Counted from the stretch's first letter, positions 1 to 9,402 are shown. The stretch: 64,000 bases of DNA from Pseudomonas gregormendelii (GCF_017114825.1 NZ_JADEVO010000023.1:29573-93572), one strand, 5' to 3'. A program made the numbers and translations. The notes: generated by a model from the sequence alone, not told the origin.

Positions 1-845
1 GCTTCGCCCAGCCCGCCAATGCGACGCAAGCGTTCGAAGCGTTTTTGCGAGGTTTGCACCGAGCCCATGACGCCAATGTAGAACGCGTCGGTACGCACCG
101 CTTCCATCATCGCCAGGTCATCAATGCGCGGGTCGTGGGTTAATGCAACCACCGCCGTATCGCTATGGCAGCCGCCGTCAGCGATGAAGACCGAAGGCAG
201 CTGCCGGCGGATCTCGACGTTGTTCAGCACCACACCTTCAAGCACTTCATCCCGGGGGTCGCAGAGGATCACTTCGAACCCAAGCCCCACCGCAAACTCC
301 GCACAGGCCTGGGCGACACTGGAGTAACCCGCCAGCAACAAGCGCTGGGCAGCGCCGATGCGCACACGAACCCGATCGACTTCGCGCTCGATACGCGCGC
401 CCTGCTCCCGGTCCACGAACACGTCACGGGCGCCGCTGGCCAGATCGACTTCGCGGATCAGGCGACGCTGGCCCAGCAAGGCCGATTCCAGTTCCCGCAG
501 ATGTGCCTGAACCTCGCAAGCCGGCTCAAGCTTCTCCACCAGCACGTCAAGAATCCCGCCACACGGCAGGCTGATGCGCGAGCGGGGGTCATCTCCTTCA
601 CCGTACCGAACCACGCACACGGCTTGCTCGAATGCGCCTTCGGCGACGCGCTCGAGAAAGTCTTCCTCGACGCAACCTCCCGACAGCGAACCTATCCACT
701 GCCCCCCGCCGTTCACCGCCAGCAGCGAGCCCGGCGCGCGAGGCGCCGAGCCGTAGGTGGCGAGCACCGTGCACAGCCAGACCTGCTGGCCGGCGTTTGA
801 CCATTGCAGCGCGCGCCGTACCACTTGCAGATCCAGATGCTGCAT
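1..845 (-). CDS. xdhC: XdhC family molybdenum-hydroxylase maturation protein (C-terminus cut by window edge)
   Basis: Reading the minus strand from an ATG at 845 gives an open frame to the window edge (about 281 residues). The N-terminal part has the XdhC/CoxI pattern (LATYGSAPRAPGS, then SLSGGCVEED near residue 55). The C-terminal part has a Rossmann-like segment (LLAGYSSVAQACAEFA, then ILCDPRDE). XdhC proteins bind the molybdenum cofactor, help load its sulfurated form and insert it into xanthine-dehydrogenase-type enzymes. The start lies one base after the stop of the cytochrome gene, so it is the fourth gene of the operon and most likely matures that enzyme. The stop codon is outside the window. 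Confidence 0.88.
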   Translation of the reverse strand, partial: MQHLDLQVVRRALQWSNAGQQVWLCTVLATYGSAPRAPGSLLAVNGGGQWIGSLSGGCVEEDFLERVAEGAFEQAVCVVRYGEGDDPRSRISLPCGGILDVLVEKLEPACEVQAHLRELESALLGQRRLIREVDLASGARDVFVDREQGARIEREVDRVRVRIGAAQRLLLAGYSSVAQACAEFAVGLGFEVILCDPRDEVLEGVVLNNVEIRRQLPSVFIADGGCHSDTAVVALTHDPRIDDLAMMEAVRTDAFYIGVMGSVQTSQKRFERLRRIGGLGE

Positions 846-846
846 A

Positions 847-2082
847 TCAATGCACCTTGTGTTCGGTTGGAGGCGCGTCCGCTTGTAGCTTCTGCACGTC
901 GCCGATTGTCAGTTCACCCGGCTGACCACCCCACCCTTGACGCAGGTAATTGAGCAGGTCGGTCAGCTGGCCAGGGCTGAGCTTGTCGGCAAAGCCCGGC
1001 ATCGGTTGCATGCGTTCGAAGCCGACAAATTGCTGCTCGCCGATGCCGTCCTCGATCACCCGTAGCAGGTTGCGCGCATCATCCAGGCGCAGCGTGGTGT
1101 TGCCACGCATGGCCACTGCGATGTGCGGCTTGCCCTCGCCCTCTACCGCATGACAACCGGCGCAGACGTTGAGGTATTCCTGGCGACCGCGCCGGGCGCT
1201 GGCACTCAACTGCTCCAGGGGCACTTCGCTCAGCACTTTCGCCGCTGGCGGTTGATCGCCAAGCAGGTAGGTGGCCATCGCTGCCAGATCCGGATCAGTG
1301 AGGCCCTGGGTGCTGTTGTGGAACACCGGGAACATCTCGTTGAACATGGTGCCCTGGGCGCTCATGCCGTGCTTGAGGAACGAACTCAGGTCCTGGTGAT
1401 TCCAGCCACGGTTTGCCAGGTCTTCGGCCAGCAGGCTGGGCGCCAGGTAGCCATTGAGGACGCCACCGGTCATGCGCTTGTCCTGCTGCATCGCACCGGG
1501 CAAACCGCGCGGGGTGTGGCATTCGCCGCAGTGGCCGAGCACGTCGACCATATACTGGCCGCGCTTGAAAGCCTCGCTCTTGCCCGCGGTGGGCGACAGC
1601 TTGACGTCTTTACCGTACAGCATGTTCCAGCCCGTCAGGCCCAGACGTACGTTGAACGGAAAACTCAGGCTGGTCACCGGCGCCGCGCGCTCGATCGGCT
1701 CGACGGTTTTCAGGTAAGCGTGAATCGCGTCGGAGTCGGCCCGGGGCATCAGGTGATAGGAGGTGTACGGCATCGCCGGGTACAGGTTAGCCCCGTCGCG
1801 ACGCTTGCCTTCGGTGAGCGCAGCGAAGAATTCCTCATCGCTGTATTGACCGATGCCGTGCTCCTTGCTCGGGGTAATGTTGGTGCCATAGATGGTGCCA
1901 AACGGCGAAACGATCGGCAGGCCTCCCGCATAGGGAGCGCCACCCGGGGCGGTATGGCAGGCCATGCAGTCGGCCGCGCGGGCGAGGTATTCGCCGCGCT
2001 TGACCTGATCGTCGGCGTGCGCCATCAAGACCGGCGCAGCCAGGCCGACCGCCAATGCCAGGCGGGAAAATAGATGCTTCAT
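847..2082 (-). CDS. Three-haem c-type cytochrome subunit of a periplasmic molybdenum hydroxylase
   Basis: The 411-residue protein begins with a Sec signal peptide (about 1-23, ending AHA). It carries three CXXCH haem-c sites, at about residues 39 (CMACH), 185 (CGECH) and 307 (CAGCH). This is the layout of the cytochrome subunits of membrane-associated alcohol and aldehyde dehydrogenases. The gene starts one base after the 2Fe-2S subunit stop, so the two are almost certainly cotranslated. By family knowledge it passes electrons from the molybdenum/iron-sulfur core to the quinone pool or a terminal oxidase. This makes the enzyme a respiratory dehydrogenase rather than an NAD- or O2-linked xanthine dehydrogenase. 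The substrate cannot be read from the sequence. Confidence 0.9.
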   Translation of the reverse strand: MKHLFSRLALAVGLAAPVLMAHADDQVKRGEYLARAADCMACHTAPGGAPYAGGLPIVSPFGTIYGTNITPSKEHGIGQYSDEEFFAALTEGKRRDGANLYPAMPYTSYHLMPRADSDAIHAYLKTVEPIERAAPVTSLSFPFNVRLGLTGWNMLYGKDVKLSPTAGKSEAFKRGQYMVDVLGHCGECHTPRGLPGAMQQDKRMTGGVLNGYLAPSLLAEDLANRGWNHQDLSSFLKHGMSAQGTMFNEMFPVFHNSTQGLTDPDLAAMATYLLGDQPPAAKVLSEVPLEQLSASARRGRQEYLNVCAGCHAVEGEGKPHIAVAMRGNTTLRLDDARNLLRVIEDGIGEQQFVGFERMQPMPGFADKLSPGQLTDLLNYLRQGWGGQPGELTIGDVQKLQADAPPTEHKVH

Positions 2083-2083
2083 G

Positions 2084-2623
2084 TTAGCCCTCCTTGACCA
2101 GGCCGAGATCGGTCAGCACGTTGCGCGTGGCGCTGTAGTAACGCACGTAGCCGGTGCAGCGGCAGACGTGGTGGCCGAGGCTGTCCTCGATCACCTGTTC
2201 CAGCTGGCTCTTGACGATCGGCTGGCGCTGCAGCTTTTCTACCAGCACGGTCGCGGCATTGACGAAACCGGGCGCGCAGTAGCTGCACTGGAAAGCGAAC
2301 TCATCGACGAAGCGTTGCTGGATCGGGTTGAGCTCAGTGACTTTGCCCTGCTCATCGCGGGTGGCATGGCCTTCGATGGTCCGTACTTTCTTGCCTTCGA
2401 AATAGTGCGCACCGGTGATGCAGGTGCGCACTTCCTCGCTGGTGCCGTCGGGGTTGTCGACGATCACCACGCAGGCATGGCAGATGCCCTGGCCGCAGCC
2501 CAGGCGGGAACCGGTGAGGTTCTTGTATTCGTGCAGGTAGTCGATCATCGGCAGGTCATCAGGGATGTCCACCGGGCCGACGGTTTGACCGTTGAGGGTC
2601 AGTTGAAGCGGACGGTTAGCCAT
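2084..2623 (-). CDS. (2Fe-2S)-binding small subunit of xanthine dehydrogenase-family enzyme
   Basis: This is a 179-residue protein starting MANRPLQ. The N-terminal plant-ferredoxin-type domain supplies cysteines at 43, 48, 51 and 68. The C-terminal helical domain supplies C113, C116, C154 and C156, giving the complete eight-cysteine set for two 2Fe-2S clusters. Length and layout match IorA/CoxS-type subunits. The ATG lies inside the end of the molybdopterin-subunit gene (8 bp overlap), which argues for translational coupling. I reject the longer open frame reaching further upstream because it would overlap that gene by about 95 bp and adds sequence foreign to the family. Confidence 0.93.
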   Translation of the reverse strand: MANRPLQLTLNGQTVGPVDIPDDLPMIDYLHEYKNLTGSRLGCGQGICHACVVIVDNPDGTSEEVRTCITGAHYFEGKKVRTIEGHATRDEQGKVTELNPIQQRFVDEFAFQCSYCAPGFVNAATVLVEKLQRQPIVKSQLEQVIEDSLGHHVCRCTGYVRYYSATRNVLTDLGLVKEG

Positions 2624-5447
2624 TGAGGGCCTCCTTGATGCGGGCAGAAGTGATAGGCAGGTCGCGAACGCGCTTGCCGATGGCGTGGGCCACGGCGTTA
2701 CCGATGGCACCCACGACCGGGATCATCACCACTTCGGCGATGCCTTTGGAGGGGTCGCTCGGGGACAGCGGCGGCAGGATTTCCGCCGTCTGCTTCCAGA
2801 CCGCGACGTGGCGCGCCATGGGCAGGCGATAGCGGTTGAAGTTCCAGTCACCCTCCCCCGGTCCGCCTTCGTACAGCGGCATTTCTTCCAGCAGCGCATG
2901 GCCGATGCCCATTGCAATGCCACCTTCAAGCTGGCCCCTGACCAGTTCTTCCACCAATACCCGACCGCACTCGACCCACGAGTGATGGTTGAGCACCTGC
3001 ACTTCGGCCGAGCCCTTGTTCACTTTCAGCTCAACCAGGGTTGCCACCGGGCTGTAGTAAGTCACTGCGGCGTTGTTCAATTGGGTGTCCGGGTAGTGCA
3101 CGTTCTGCCGATCAAGCAGATGGAAGCCAGCGCTGTTCATCTGCGCCTTCTTCGCGCTCGGGGCGCCGTCGCCGTACTTCACCGCCAGGCTGTCGAGCGG
3201 CAGGCGCTCGCGCACGCCATCGATGCTGAACTCGGCCTCGGCCCAACTCCAGCGGTTAAAACCGTGCACGGTGGCGCCGGTGACCAGACCTTTTTCGTGA
3301 GCGTGTCTGGCCAACTGCTCGAAGCTCAGCGGCTGCATGCCGTTGGCGGTGAGCTTGCCGTCGACCCAGTGCGCGTCTTCCCGGCGCACCACGTAGGGGT
3401 TGGCCTGGCCGCCATAAGGTCCCTGGCGCCAGATCTGCAGCGCGGCCGGCCACAGGCCGTGGTTGAACAGCACGCGCGCCGCTTCGCGGGTGGCGTGGCT
3501 GAAATAGTAGGCCGAGTTGGTGGCCGACGAGGCCGAGGCCAGTTTGCCGACCCAGCGCGGGTTGCGCAGCAAGGTGTCCTGCTCGGCCTGGCTCATGATG
3601 TACGGGTTGCCGCCGGTGATCAGCTGCAGCTCTTGCCATTCAGTCTCGCCGGTCTTCACTTCGTGAGCCGGGCTGCCGAGGAAATCGGCCACGACCATGG
3701 CTTGGGAGGTGGACATGCCGGTGCCGATTTCAATCCCGATATGGCGCAGGTGAATGCGCCCTTCGGCGTTGAATTCGATGCTCGCCATCGGCGCTTCGGA
3801 ACCGGTGCCGAAGTCCTTTTGGCAAATGGCGAAGCCGACGCCGTACCAGTGGTCCGGGTCCTGGGCTTCGCGTTGCTGCTTGAGCTTGTCGCGGTTTTTC
3901 CAAACCTCGTGCACAGCCGCTTTGTCGAGAATCTCGTGCAGGCGCAAGGCACCCGCCGGCACCGCACCCTGGGTATTTTTCATGCCCGAGACCATGGCGT
4001 TTTTCTTGCGCAGGTCGATAGCGTCGATGCCCAGCCGACCGGCAATTTCGTCAACCATCATCTCGGTCGAAGCCATGCTCTGCAGGGTGCCGTAGCCACG
4101 CATCGAGCCGGCTTCCACAGCGCGGGAATGGTAGGCCGTGACCTGCAGATCGTTCTGCGGCATGTAGTAGATCGACTGCGCCGCCGTGGCGCCAACCGCC
4201 GCTACCGACGGGCTGTAGTTGACGCGTCCGCCACCGTCGACGCTCATTTCGGCGCGGAAAATCTTGAAGCTGTGATCGGTCTTGTCCACCGCCAGTTGAT
4301 AGCGGATATCGAACGGGTGGCGCTTGATGCCGCTCTGGAACTGCTCGTAGCGGTCGTTGGCCAGGCGCACCGGCACACCAGCCCCGTACAGGGCGGCGAG
4401 GGCTGCGTAATAGACAAAAATATTGTGGTCTTTGGAACCGTAACCCACGGTGTAGCCCGGGTGCATGTTGAGGTTGGCCAGGCCGAAACGCGACGGCGCG
4501 ATCATCTTCGCGGTCTCGGTGGCGGTCTCCAGCGGGCACTGGGTGGCCACCACGAAATGCAGGGTCTTGGTCGCAGGGTCGTACCAGCCGTTGCCGTTGT
4601 CCGGCTCCATGGCTGCAGGCTCGATGGACGGCGTCTTGTAGCGCTCGTCGAACACCAGCCAGTTGTCGGGCGGGGTGTCGATCTGCTGCTTCATGCGATC
4701 GGCATAGAACAGCCCGCGCTCGGTCAGGTTGCCGTGCAGGTTGGGCTGCGAATCCCAGACCGGACGACGGTTGCGCAGCATCGGGAACAGGATCGAATCC
4801 TTGAGGCTGGCGAATTCATCTTCGTCAGCCGAAGTCGCACCGCCGACCCGCACGTAGCGGAAGCTGCCGTAGGGATCACCTTCGTAGTACGGCACCTGGG
4901 CACCGTAGCGAATGGCCTTGTCGTTGAACTTGAGTTTGGCCTTGGCCTGGCGGAAGCGCTCGAAGTCATTCCAGATGAGTATCGCGACCGGATGACCGAT
5001 GAACATCGGCACCTTGCCGACTGGCAGCAGCGGGTCCGGGGCATGCTCTTCGGGGAAGACGATGCCGTCTTTCTCCAGGTCTTCTGCGGTGACGATACGG
5101 TCCGGCTGCAAGTCGGCACCGAGCCACGCCAAGTCATAACCGGCGTATAGGCGGTCGGCCTTGGTGATTTTCAGCAGCATGGCGTGACCTTGCTGTTCGG
5201 GCCAGCCCGGCATGTCCTTGGCGCGGATGTCGCGAGCAAAAACCTTGCTGCCGCACACCTTGGACAGGGCATCGTTACGCGAGCGCGCCTTGCCGTTGTT
5301 GCCGAGCCATTGCTCGGACGGCACGGTCACGCTGTTCTCCATCAAGGCGGCCAGGGCCTGGGAGCTGAGCGGCGTAAGCGTCACGCTCACCCCCGCCACC
5401 AGCCCGCCCTGTAGGAACGAGCGCCGGGATATATCACGGTTGGACAT
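2616..5447 (-). CDS. Xanthine dehydrogenase-family molybdopterin-binding subunit, Tat-exported (IorB-like)
   Basis: The 943-residue catalytic subunit has a twin-arginine leader at the N-terminus (SRRSFLQGG, then a hydrophobic stretch ending at about residue 33), so it is exported folded to the periplasm. Conserved parts of the aldehyde oxidase/xanthine dehydrogenase fold are visible: the cofactor-loop motif RGYGTLQ, an IGTGMST segment where many relatives have a Gln-Gly loop, and a C-terminal GIAEVV segment holding the candidate active-site Glu. It is longer than typical IorB proteins (about 740 residues). It is the first gene of an operon with the 2Fe-2S subunit, cytochrome c and XdhC. The likely reaction is hydroxylation of an aldehyde or N-heterocycle, but the substrate is unknown. 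Confidence 0.88.
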   Translation of the reverse strand: MSNRDISRRSFLQGGLVAGVSVTLTPLSSQALAALMENSVTVPSEQWLGNNGKARSRNDALSKVCGSKVFARDIRAKDMPGWPEQQGHAMLLKITKADRLYAGYDLAWLGADLQPDRIVTAEDLEKDGIVFPEEHAPDPLLPVGKVPMFIGHPVAILIWNDFERFRQAKAKLKFNDKAIRYGAQVPYYEGDPYGSFRYVRVGGATSADEDEFASLKDSILFPMLRNRRPVWDSQPNLHGNLTERGLFYADRMKQQIDTPPDNWLVFDERYKTPSIEPAAMEPDNGNGWYDPATKTLHFVVATQCPLETATETAKMIAPSRFGLANLNMHPGYTVGYGSKDHNIFVYYAALAALYGAGVPVRLANDRYEQFQSGIKRHPFDIRYQLAVDKTDHSFKIFRAEMSVDGGGRVNYSPSVAAVGATAAQSIYYMPQNDLQVTAYHSRAVEAGSMRGYGTLQSMASTEMMVDEIAGRLGIDAIDLRKKNAMVSGMKNTQGAVPAGALRLHEILDKAAVHEVWKNRDKLKQQREAQDPDHWYGVGFAICQKDFGTGSEAPMASIEFNAEGRIHLRHIGIEIGTGMSTSQAMVVADFLGSPAHEVKTGETEWQELQLITGGNPYIMSQAEQDTLLRNPRWVGKLASASSATNSAYYFSHATREAARVLFNHGLWPAALQIWRQGPYGGQANPYVVRREDAHWVDGKLTANGMQPLSFEQLARHAHEKGLVTGATVHGFNRWSWAEAEFSIDGVRERLPLDSLAVKYGDGAPSAKKAQMNSAGFHLLDRQNVHYPDTQLNNAAVTYYSPVATLVELKVNKGSAEVQVLNHHSWVECGRVLVEELVRGQLEGGIAMGIGHALLEEMPLYEGGPGEGDWNFNRYRLPMARHVAVWKQTAEILPPLSPSDPSKGIAEVVMIPVVGAIGNAVAHAIGKRVRDLPITSARIKEALNG

Positions 5448-5695
5448 GGATCATCCTCTGAGCGGTTATGGGCCCGCCCTTCTGGTTATGTTCTGGGAAT
5501 CTCGAGTCTTGCAGGAACCCTTTTAGGACGGAGCAAAGGGCTGTGGTGACAGTGCAAAGCTGACCGAAAGGTTAACTTTAAAGGTTTATGCGCTCGGGGC
5601 AAACAACCAGTTACAAAAAACTGACTGGAAGATCAAAATTTCCGGATTTGCGGGGGTGTCTGGGCAGTCAAATTGCTGTCGGATGCACCATCGTC
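5448..5695. other. Intergenic region upstream of the molybdenum hydroxylase operon
   Basis: No gene is supported here. The stretch should hold the promoter of the minus-strand hydroxylase operon, but I could not assign convincing -35/-10 or sigma-54 elements. Short open frames on both strands have no plausible start or family features. Confidence 0.5.
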
Positions 5696-5920
5696 TTCGC
5701 GGGCAAGCCCGGCTCCCACAGAGATATCTGCCGTACATAAATGCTGCGCCCACCACCAATACCTGTGGGAGCGGCGGTGCGACGATTCGACTTGCCCGCG
5801 ATGGCAATCTTCCTGCCACATCAATGTCGAATATGCAGATGCCATCGCCAGCAGGCTGGCTCCCACAGTGGTCTGCGCCGAACACAAATACTGCGTCCAC
5901 CACCATTCCACTGTGGGAGC
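5696..5920. repeat. Cluster of four REP elements (GTGGGAGC class) with a duplicated spacer
   Basis: Copies of the Pseudomonas REP motif in alternating orientation lie at about 5696-5721, 5763-5805, 5841-5868 and 5911-5920. The core is GTGGGAGC followed by a stem with CTTGCCCGCGA or CTGGCGATGGC. The sequence before the second copy (about 5736-5772) recurs, slightly diverged, before the fourth (about 5883-5920). A REP pair was therefore duplicated together with its spacer. The cluster lies between the divergently oriented ends of two operons. Confidence 0.85.
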
Positions 5921-5986
5921 AACTGTCTTCCCCCTGCCGATGACACCTGAACCGGGGTCATCGCAGGCAAAGGCGCGTGAGCGATC

Positions 5987-8389
5987 CTAGAAATCCACTG
6001 TCGCCGAAAGCAGGTACGTGCGTGGCGTGGATAGCGTCAAGCCAGGCTCGCTGTCATCTGAGGCGCCTGCGGAGCTCCAGTAGCGTTTGTCCGCGACGTT
6101 CTCGACGTTGCCGCGCAGGGTGATGGTCTTGTCGTCGACCTTGAACGCGTAGCGGGCGCCCACGTCGAAGCGTTCCCAGGAGTCGATTTCCTTGTTGTTG
6201 GACTGGTCCAGGTACTGCGAGCTGGAGTAGATGCCACGCGTGGTCAGGGTCAGGCCCTGGACGGTGGGCACGTCCCACTCGGCACCGAGGTTGACGTTGT
6301 ATTTGGGCGTTGCGGGCGCGCGGTTGCCGTCGAAAGCGCCGTTGGTGGTGTGGGTCAATTCGCTGTCGATGTACATCACCCCACCGAGCAGGCGAAAGCC
6401 ATCCAGGGGTTCGCCGAACACACTCAGCTCCACACCTTTGTTCTCGCGTTTGCCGTTCGGGCCGAAGACCCGTGTGGTCGCGTTGGTTTCGTATGCCGGC
6501 TGCTTGATGCGGAAGACCGCCGCAGTAACCGCGAACGGGCCGGCGTCGTATTTGGCGCCGACCTCGACCTGGCGACTGACGAAGGGCGGGAAGATTTCGT
6601 CTTCGTTGACCGAGGTCGACGGGGCGATCTTGCCTTGGCTCAAGCCCTCCATGTAGTTGGCGTACAGCGACAACTTGTCAGTGGCCTTGAACAGGATACC
6701 GCCCGACGGCGAGACTTTTTCTTCGTCATAGGCAGTGGCGCCCTTGATGTTGTCGGACCAGTCATCGACCTTCACACGCTGCCAACGCGCGCCGAGGGTC
6801 AACAGCAGGCGATCCTCGAAGAACCCCAGGGTGTCGGACAAGGCCACGCCGCTGAAGCGGTTCTCGGTGTAGACCTTGGCATCCTGGCGGGTCGGCCTGG
6901 CCGGGGTGGGGGTTTGCACCGGATCGTAGAGATTGCTGGGCGCGGCAGCATAACGGGCGCCGCCGTTTTCGAAATCCATGTAGAAGTAGCTGGCCGCGAG
7001 ATTGACCTCGTGGCTGACCGGGCCGGTTTTAAACCAGTTACGTACTCCGGCCGTGGCCGTGCGCACATTCTCGTCGCGGGTGAAGTCGCGGGGTTGGACG
7101 CTGAAATCGCCAGCATCGTTGGTGACCGAAACCGCATGCCGGAGGAAGTCATGATTACTTTTGCGTGCGCCAACTCCGCCATACAGCATGACCGAATCGT
7201 TGACGTCGAACTCGCCATTGACGGTGCCGAACGTGTCTTCGGTGCGCGCCTTGCTCCAGGCCTGCGCGTAGTTGTGGCGGACATCGCCTGCCTGCGGGAC
7301 CTGGGCATTGACGCCAACCTGCACCCGTTCCTGGGGCGCATCGGTATTGCGCTCGGTGTGGCCGATGTCTGTCGAGAGCCGCAGGCGCTCTGCGCGAAAG
7401 TCCAGGCCGAGTACGGCCATCTCGCGGTCGATGCTCTGGTGATCCCACTCGGTGTCGCCGGACTGTTTCACGCCGTTGAAGCGCAGGCCGAACTTGTCGT
7501 CTTCACCGAAGCGTCGACCGACGTCCACCGCGCCACCGAGCTGGTTGTTGGACGCGTAGCTGCCGGTGAATGAAGTGATCGGCTTGTCGGTGGCACGCTT
7601 GGGTACCACGTTGATCCCGCCCCCCACGCTGCCACGCGGCGAGATGCCGTTGATGAGCTGGCTGGGGCCCTTGAGGATGTCCACGCGATCAGCCATTTCC
7701 ATGTCGATGGTGTAAGTCGGCAATACGCCATAGAGGCCGTTGTAGGCGACGTCACTGTTGAACAGGCTCAGCCCGCGAATGGTGAATTGCTCGTAACGCC
7801 CGCCGGCAGGGTTAGTGGCGCGAACCGATGGGTCGTTGGCGATCAGGTCACCCAAGGTCCGGGCTTGCTGGTTCTCGATCACCTCGTTGGTGTAGGTGGT
7901 CATGCTGAATGGCGTTTCCATGAAGTCTTTCGAGCCGAGCAAGCCTTGGGACCCGCGACGCGCAACCTGGCCTCCGGCGAACACCTCGCCGCCCTCCCCG
8001 CCCGTGGCGCCGAGAATCGAGGTGGGGGCCAGCTGCAAGCTGCTGCCTTCCGGGGCCGGGGTGAGAATGTACGCTTGCTCACCTACCGCCTGCAGTTGCA
8101 GACCGGAACCCTGCAGCAACCGGGCAAAGCCCTCCTCGACGGCGAACTCACCGGACAGCCCGCCACTGCTGCGGCCGCTGACCAGGGCCGGGTCCACCGA
8201 CAGATTGACCCCGGACAGACCGGCAAACCGGGTCAATGCATCGCTCAGGCTGCCGGCCGGCACCTGATAGCTGCGCCGGTTACCGTCCTCGGCCCAGGTT
8301 GGCGAGATCAACCATGGACTGGCACTCAGGCCCAGCATCAGGCTGAGGTGCAACAACGGTCGCAGGCGCGGGGAAGAAGCGTTAGGCAT
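5987..8389 (-). CDS. TonB-dependent siderophore receptor with N-terminal signalling (STN) domain
   Basis: The 800-residue outer-membrane receptor has a signal peptide ending near SPTWA. A secretin/TonB N-terminal signalling domain follows (QVPAGSLSDALTRFAG onward, about residues 40-110). Next come the plug (DLIANDPSVRATNPAGGRYEQ) and a beta-barrel ending in the typical aromatic residue (TVDF). The STN domain and the upstream sigma/FecR genes mark it as a signalling receptor of the FpvA/FecA type: ferri-siderophore binding is relayed through FecR to the ECF sigma factor. I chose the ATG at 8389, which gives a good signal peptide after an AAGAGAG box. A GTG at 8416 is an in-frame alternative. 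The siderophore is not identifiable. Confidence 0.92.
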   Translation of the reverse strand: MPNASSPRLRPLLHLSLMLGLSASPWLISPTWAEDGNRRSYQVPAGSLSDALTRFAGLSGVNLSVDPALVSGRSSGGLSGEFAVEEGFARLLQGSGLQLQAVGEQAYILTPAPEGSSLQLAPTSILGATGGEGGEVFAGGQVARRGSQGLLGSKDFMETPFSMTTYTNEVIENQQARTLGDLIANDPSVRATNPAGGRYEQFTIRGLSLFNSDVAYNGLYGVLPTYTIDMEMADRVDILKGPSQLINGISPRGSVGGGINVVPKRATDKPITSFTGSYASNNQLGGAVDVGRRFGEDDKFGLRFNGVKQSGDTEWDHQSIDREMAVLGLDFRAERLRLSTDIGHTERNTDAPQERVQVGVNAQVPQAGDVRHNYAQAWSKARTEDTFGTVNGEFDVNDSVMLYGGVGARKSNHDFLRHAVSVTNDAGDFSVQPRDFTRDENVRTATAGVRNWFKTGPVSHEVNLAASYFYMDFENGGARYAAAPSNLYDPVQTPTPARPTRQDAKVYTENRFSGVALSDTLGFFEDRLLLTLGARWQRVKVDDWSDNIKGATAYDEEKVSPSGGILFKATDKLSLYANYMEGLSQGKIAPSTSVNEDEIFPPFVSRQVEVGAKYDAGPFAVTAAVFRIKQPAYETNATTRVFGPNGKRENKGVELSVFGEPLDGFRLLGGVMYIDSELTHTTNGAFDGNRAPATPKYNVNLGAEWDVPTVQGLTLTTRGIYSSSQYLDQSNNKEIDSWERFDVGARYAFKVDDKTITLRGNVENVADKRYWSSAGASDDSEPGLTLSTPRTYLLSATVDF

Positions 8390-8457
8390 TTGAATAGGCT
8401 CTCTTGATTCGTTCACATGCCTTCAATGACAGGCGAGTCGAAAAAAGGGGCCAGGGT

Positions 8458-9402
8458 TTACACACTATTTTTGCGCGGCAGCAACGTGACCCAGTAGCGA
8501 GTCCGGGAAAGCACCTCCAGCGGCAGACTGGCGGCGAGCAGCGCGAGTACCCGGTCAGTGTCGTCCAGACGGAAGCTGCCGGTGACTCGCAGGGTTTCCA
8601 GCTCCGGCTCCCAGCGCAGGACACCCGGTCGATAGGTGCTCAGTTCACGCAGGAAGCCCCCCAGCGGCTGGTCCTTCGCCATCAGCACGCCCTCGCGCCA
8701 ACCCGGCGCCAAGGTGTCGAATGCGCTGATGGATCCGGCACCGGCGGCCTGCAGGCTGACCTGCTGGCCCGCGCGCAAGGCCAGGGCCGCCCCATGCAAA
8801 GGCTGTAACTGGACGGCGCCGTTGTAGACCGAAACCCGACAGCCGCGTGCGTCCTGGCGAACGCAGACTTCACTGCGGCTGACGATGACATTGCCAAAAC
8901 GGGTCTGGATCGTCAGCGGCGAATCACCCGGTACTGTCAGGGACATTTCGCCCTCGATCAGCTTGACGCGGCGTGCCTGCAGGTTCACATCGACCGCGCT
9001 GGCCGTGTTGAGCTGCAGCGCGCTGCCGTCGGCAAGCCGGGTCTGCTGACGCTCGCCGGTGGCTGTGTGCAAATCGGCGCGCCAGGCATCCAGCGGCAGT
9101 TGCCGACTGATCAGCCACGCCGCCGGCACCAGGGCCACCGCGCCCAGGGCGCACTTGAGCACTTTGCGCCGCGCCGGATCCGGACGATCCAGGCTGCTCA
9201 GTGCCAGCCCCGATGGCAGGTCGGCAAAACGCTGGCGCAGCGCCTGGGCTTTCTGCCAGGCCTGCTCGTGGGTGGCGCAGGTATCACGCCAGCGCTGCAA
9301 GTTCGCGCGATCCTGCTCGTTGGCACCGCCGGATTCCAGCAACGCAAGCCATTGCGCGGCTGCACGAACGGCCTGGCGCGAGTCGGACGCCTGAGTGTTC
9401 AC
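8458..9402 (-). CDS. FecR-family anti-sigma regulator
   Basis: The 314-residue inner-membrane regulator has an N-terminal anti-sigma domain (AAAQWLALLESGGANEQDRANLQRW, split here only by description), one transmembrane segment near residues 85-105 (ALGAVALVPAAWLI), and a periplasmic FecR domain plus a C-terminal STN-contacting part. It holds the neighbouring ECF sigma factor inactive, or activates it, depending on receptor occupancy. The preferred start is a GTG at 9402 that overlaps the sigma factor stop as GTGA. The longer frame from 9420 would overlap further. The receptor gene follows 68 bp downstream. Confidence 0.9.
   Translation of the reverse strand: MNTQASDSRQAVRAAAQWLALLESGGANEQDRANLQRWRDTCATHEQAWQKAQALRQRFADLPSGLALSSLDRPDPARRKVLKCALGAVALVPAAWLISRQLPLDAWRADLHTATGERQQTRLADGSALQLNTASAVDVNLQARRVKLIEGEMSLTVPGDSPLTIQTRFGNVIVSRSEVCVRQDARGCRVSVYNGAVQLQPLHGAALALRAGQQVSLQAAGAGSISAFDTLAPGWREGVLMAKDQPLGGFLRELSTYRPGVLRWEPELETLRVTGSFRLDDTDRVLALLAASLPLEVLSRTRYWVTLLPRKNSV

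Noticed and set aside
165..800. A 211-codon plus-strand frame at the window start.
   Set aside because: The minus strand encodes the XdhC protein with recognisable motifs across the same bases; the plus frame has none.
2685..5150. An 821-codon open frame on the plus strand opposite the molybdopterin subunit gene.
   Set aside because: It is an antisense shadow of high-GC coding DNA. Its translation has no family features and runs opposite a gene with a clear start, domains and operon context.
5480..5560. A sigma-54 promoter upstream of the molybdenum hydroxylase operon.
   Set aside because: A GG and a GC pair can be found near GGTCAGCTTTGCA, but the spacing is 8 rather than 10 bases, so the -24/-12 rule is not met.
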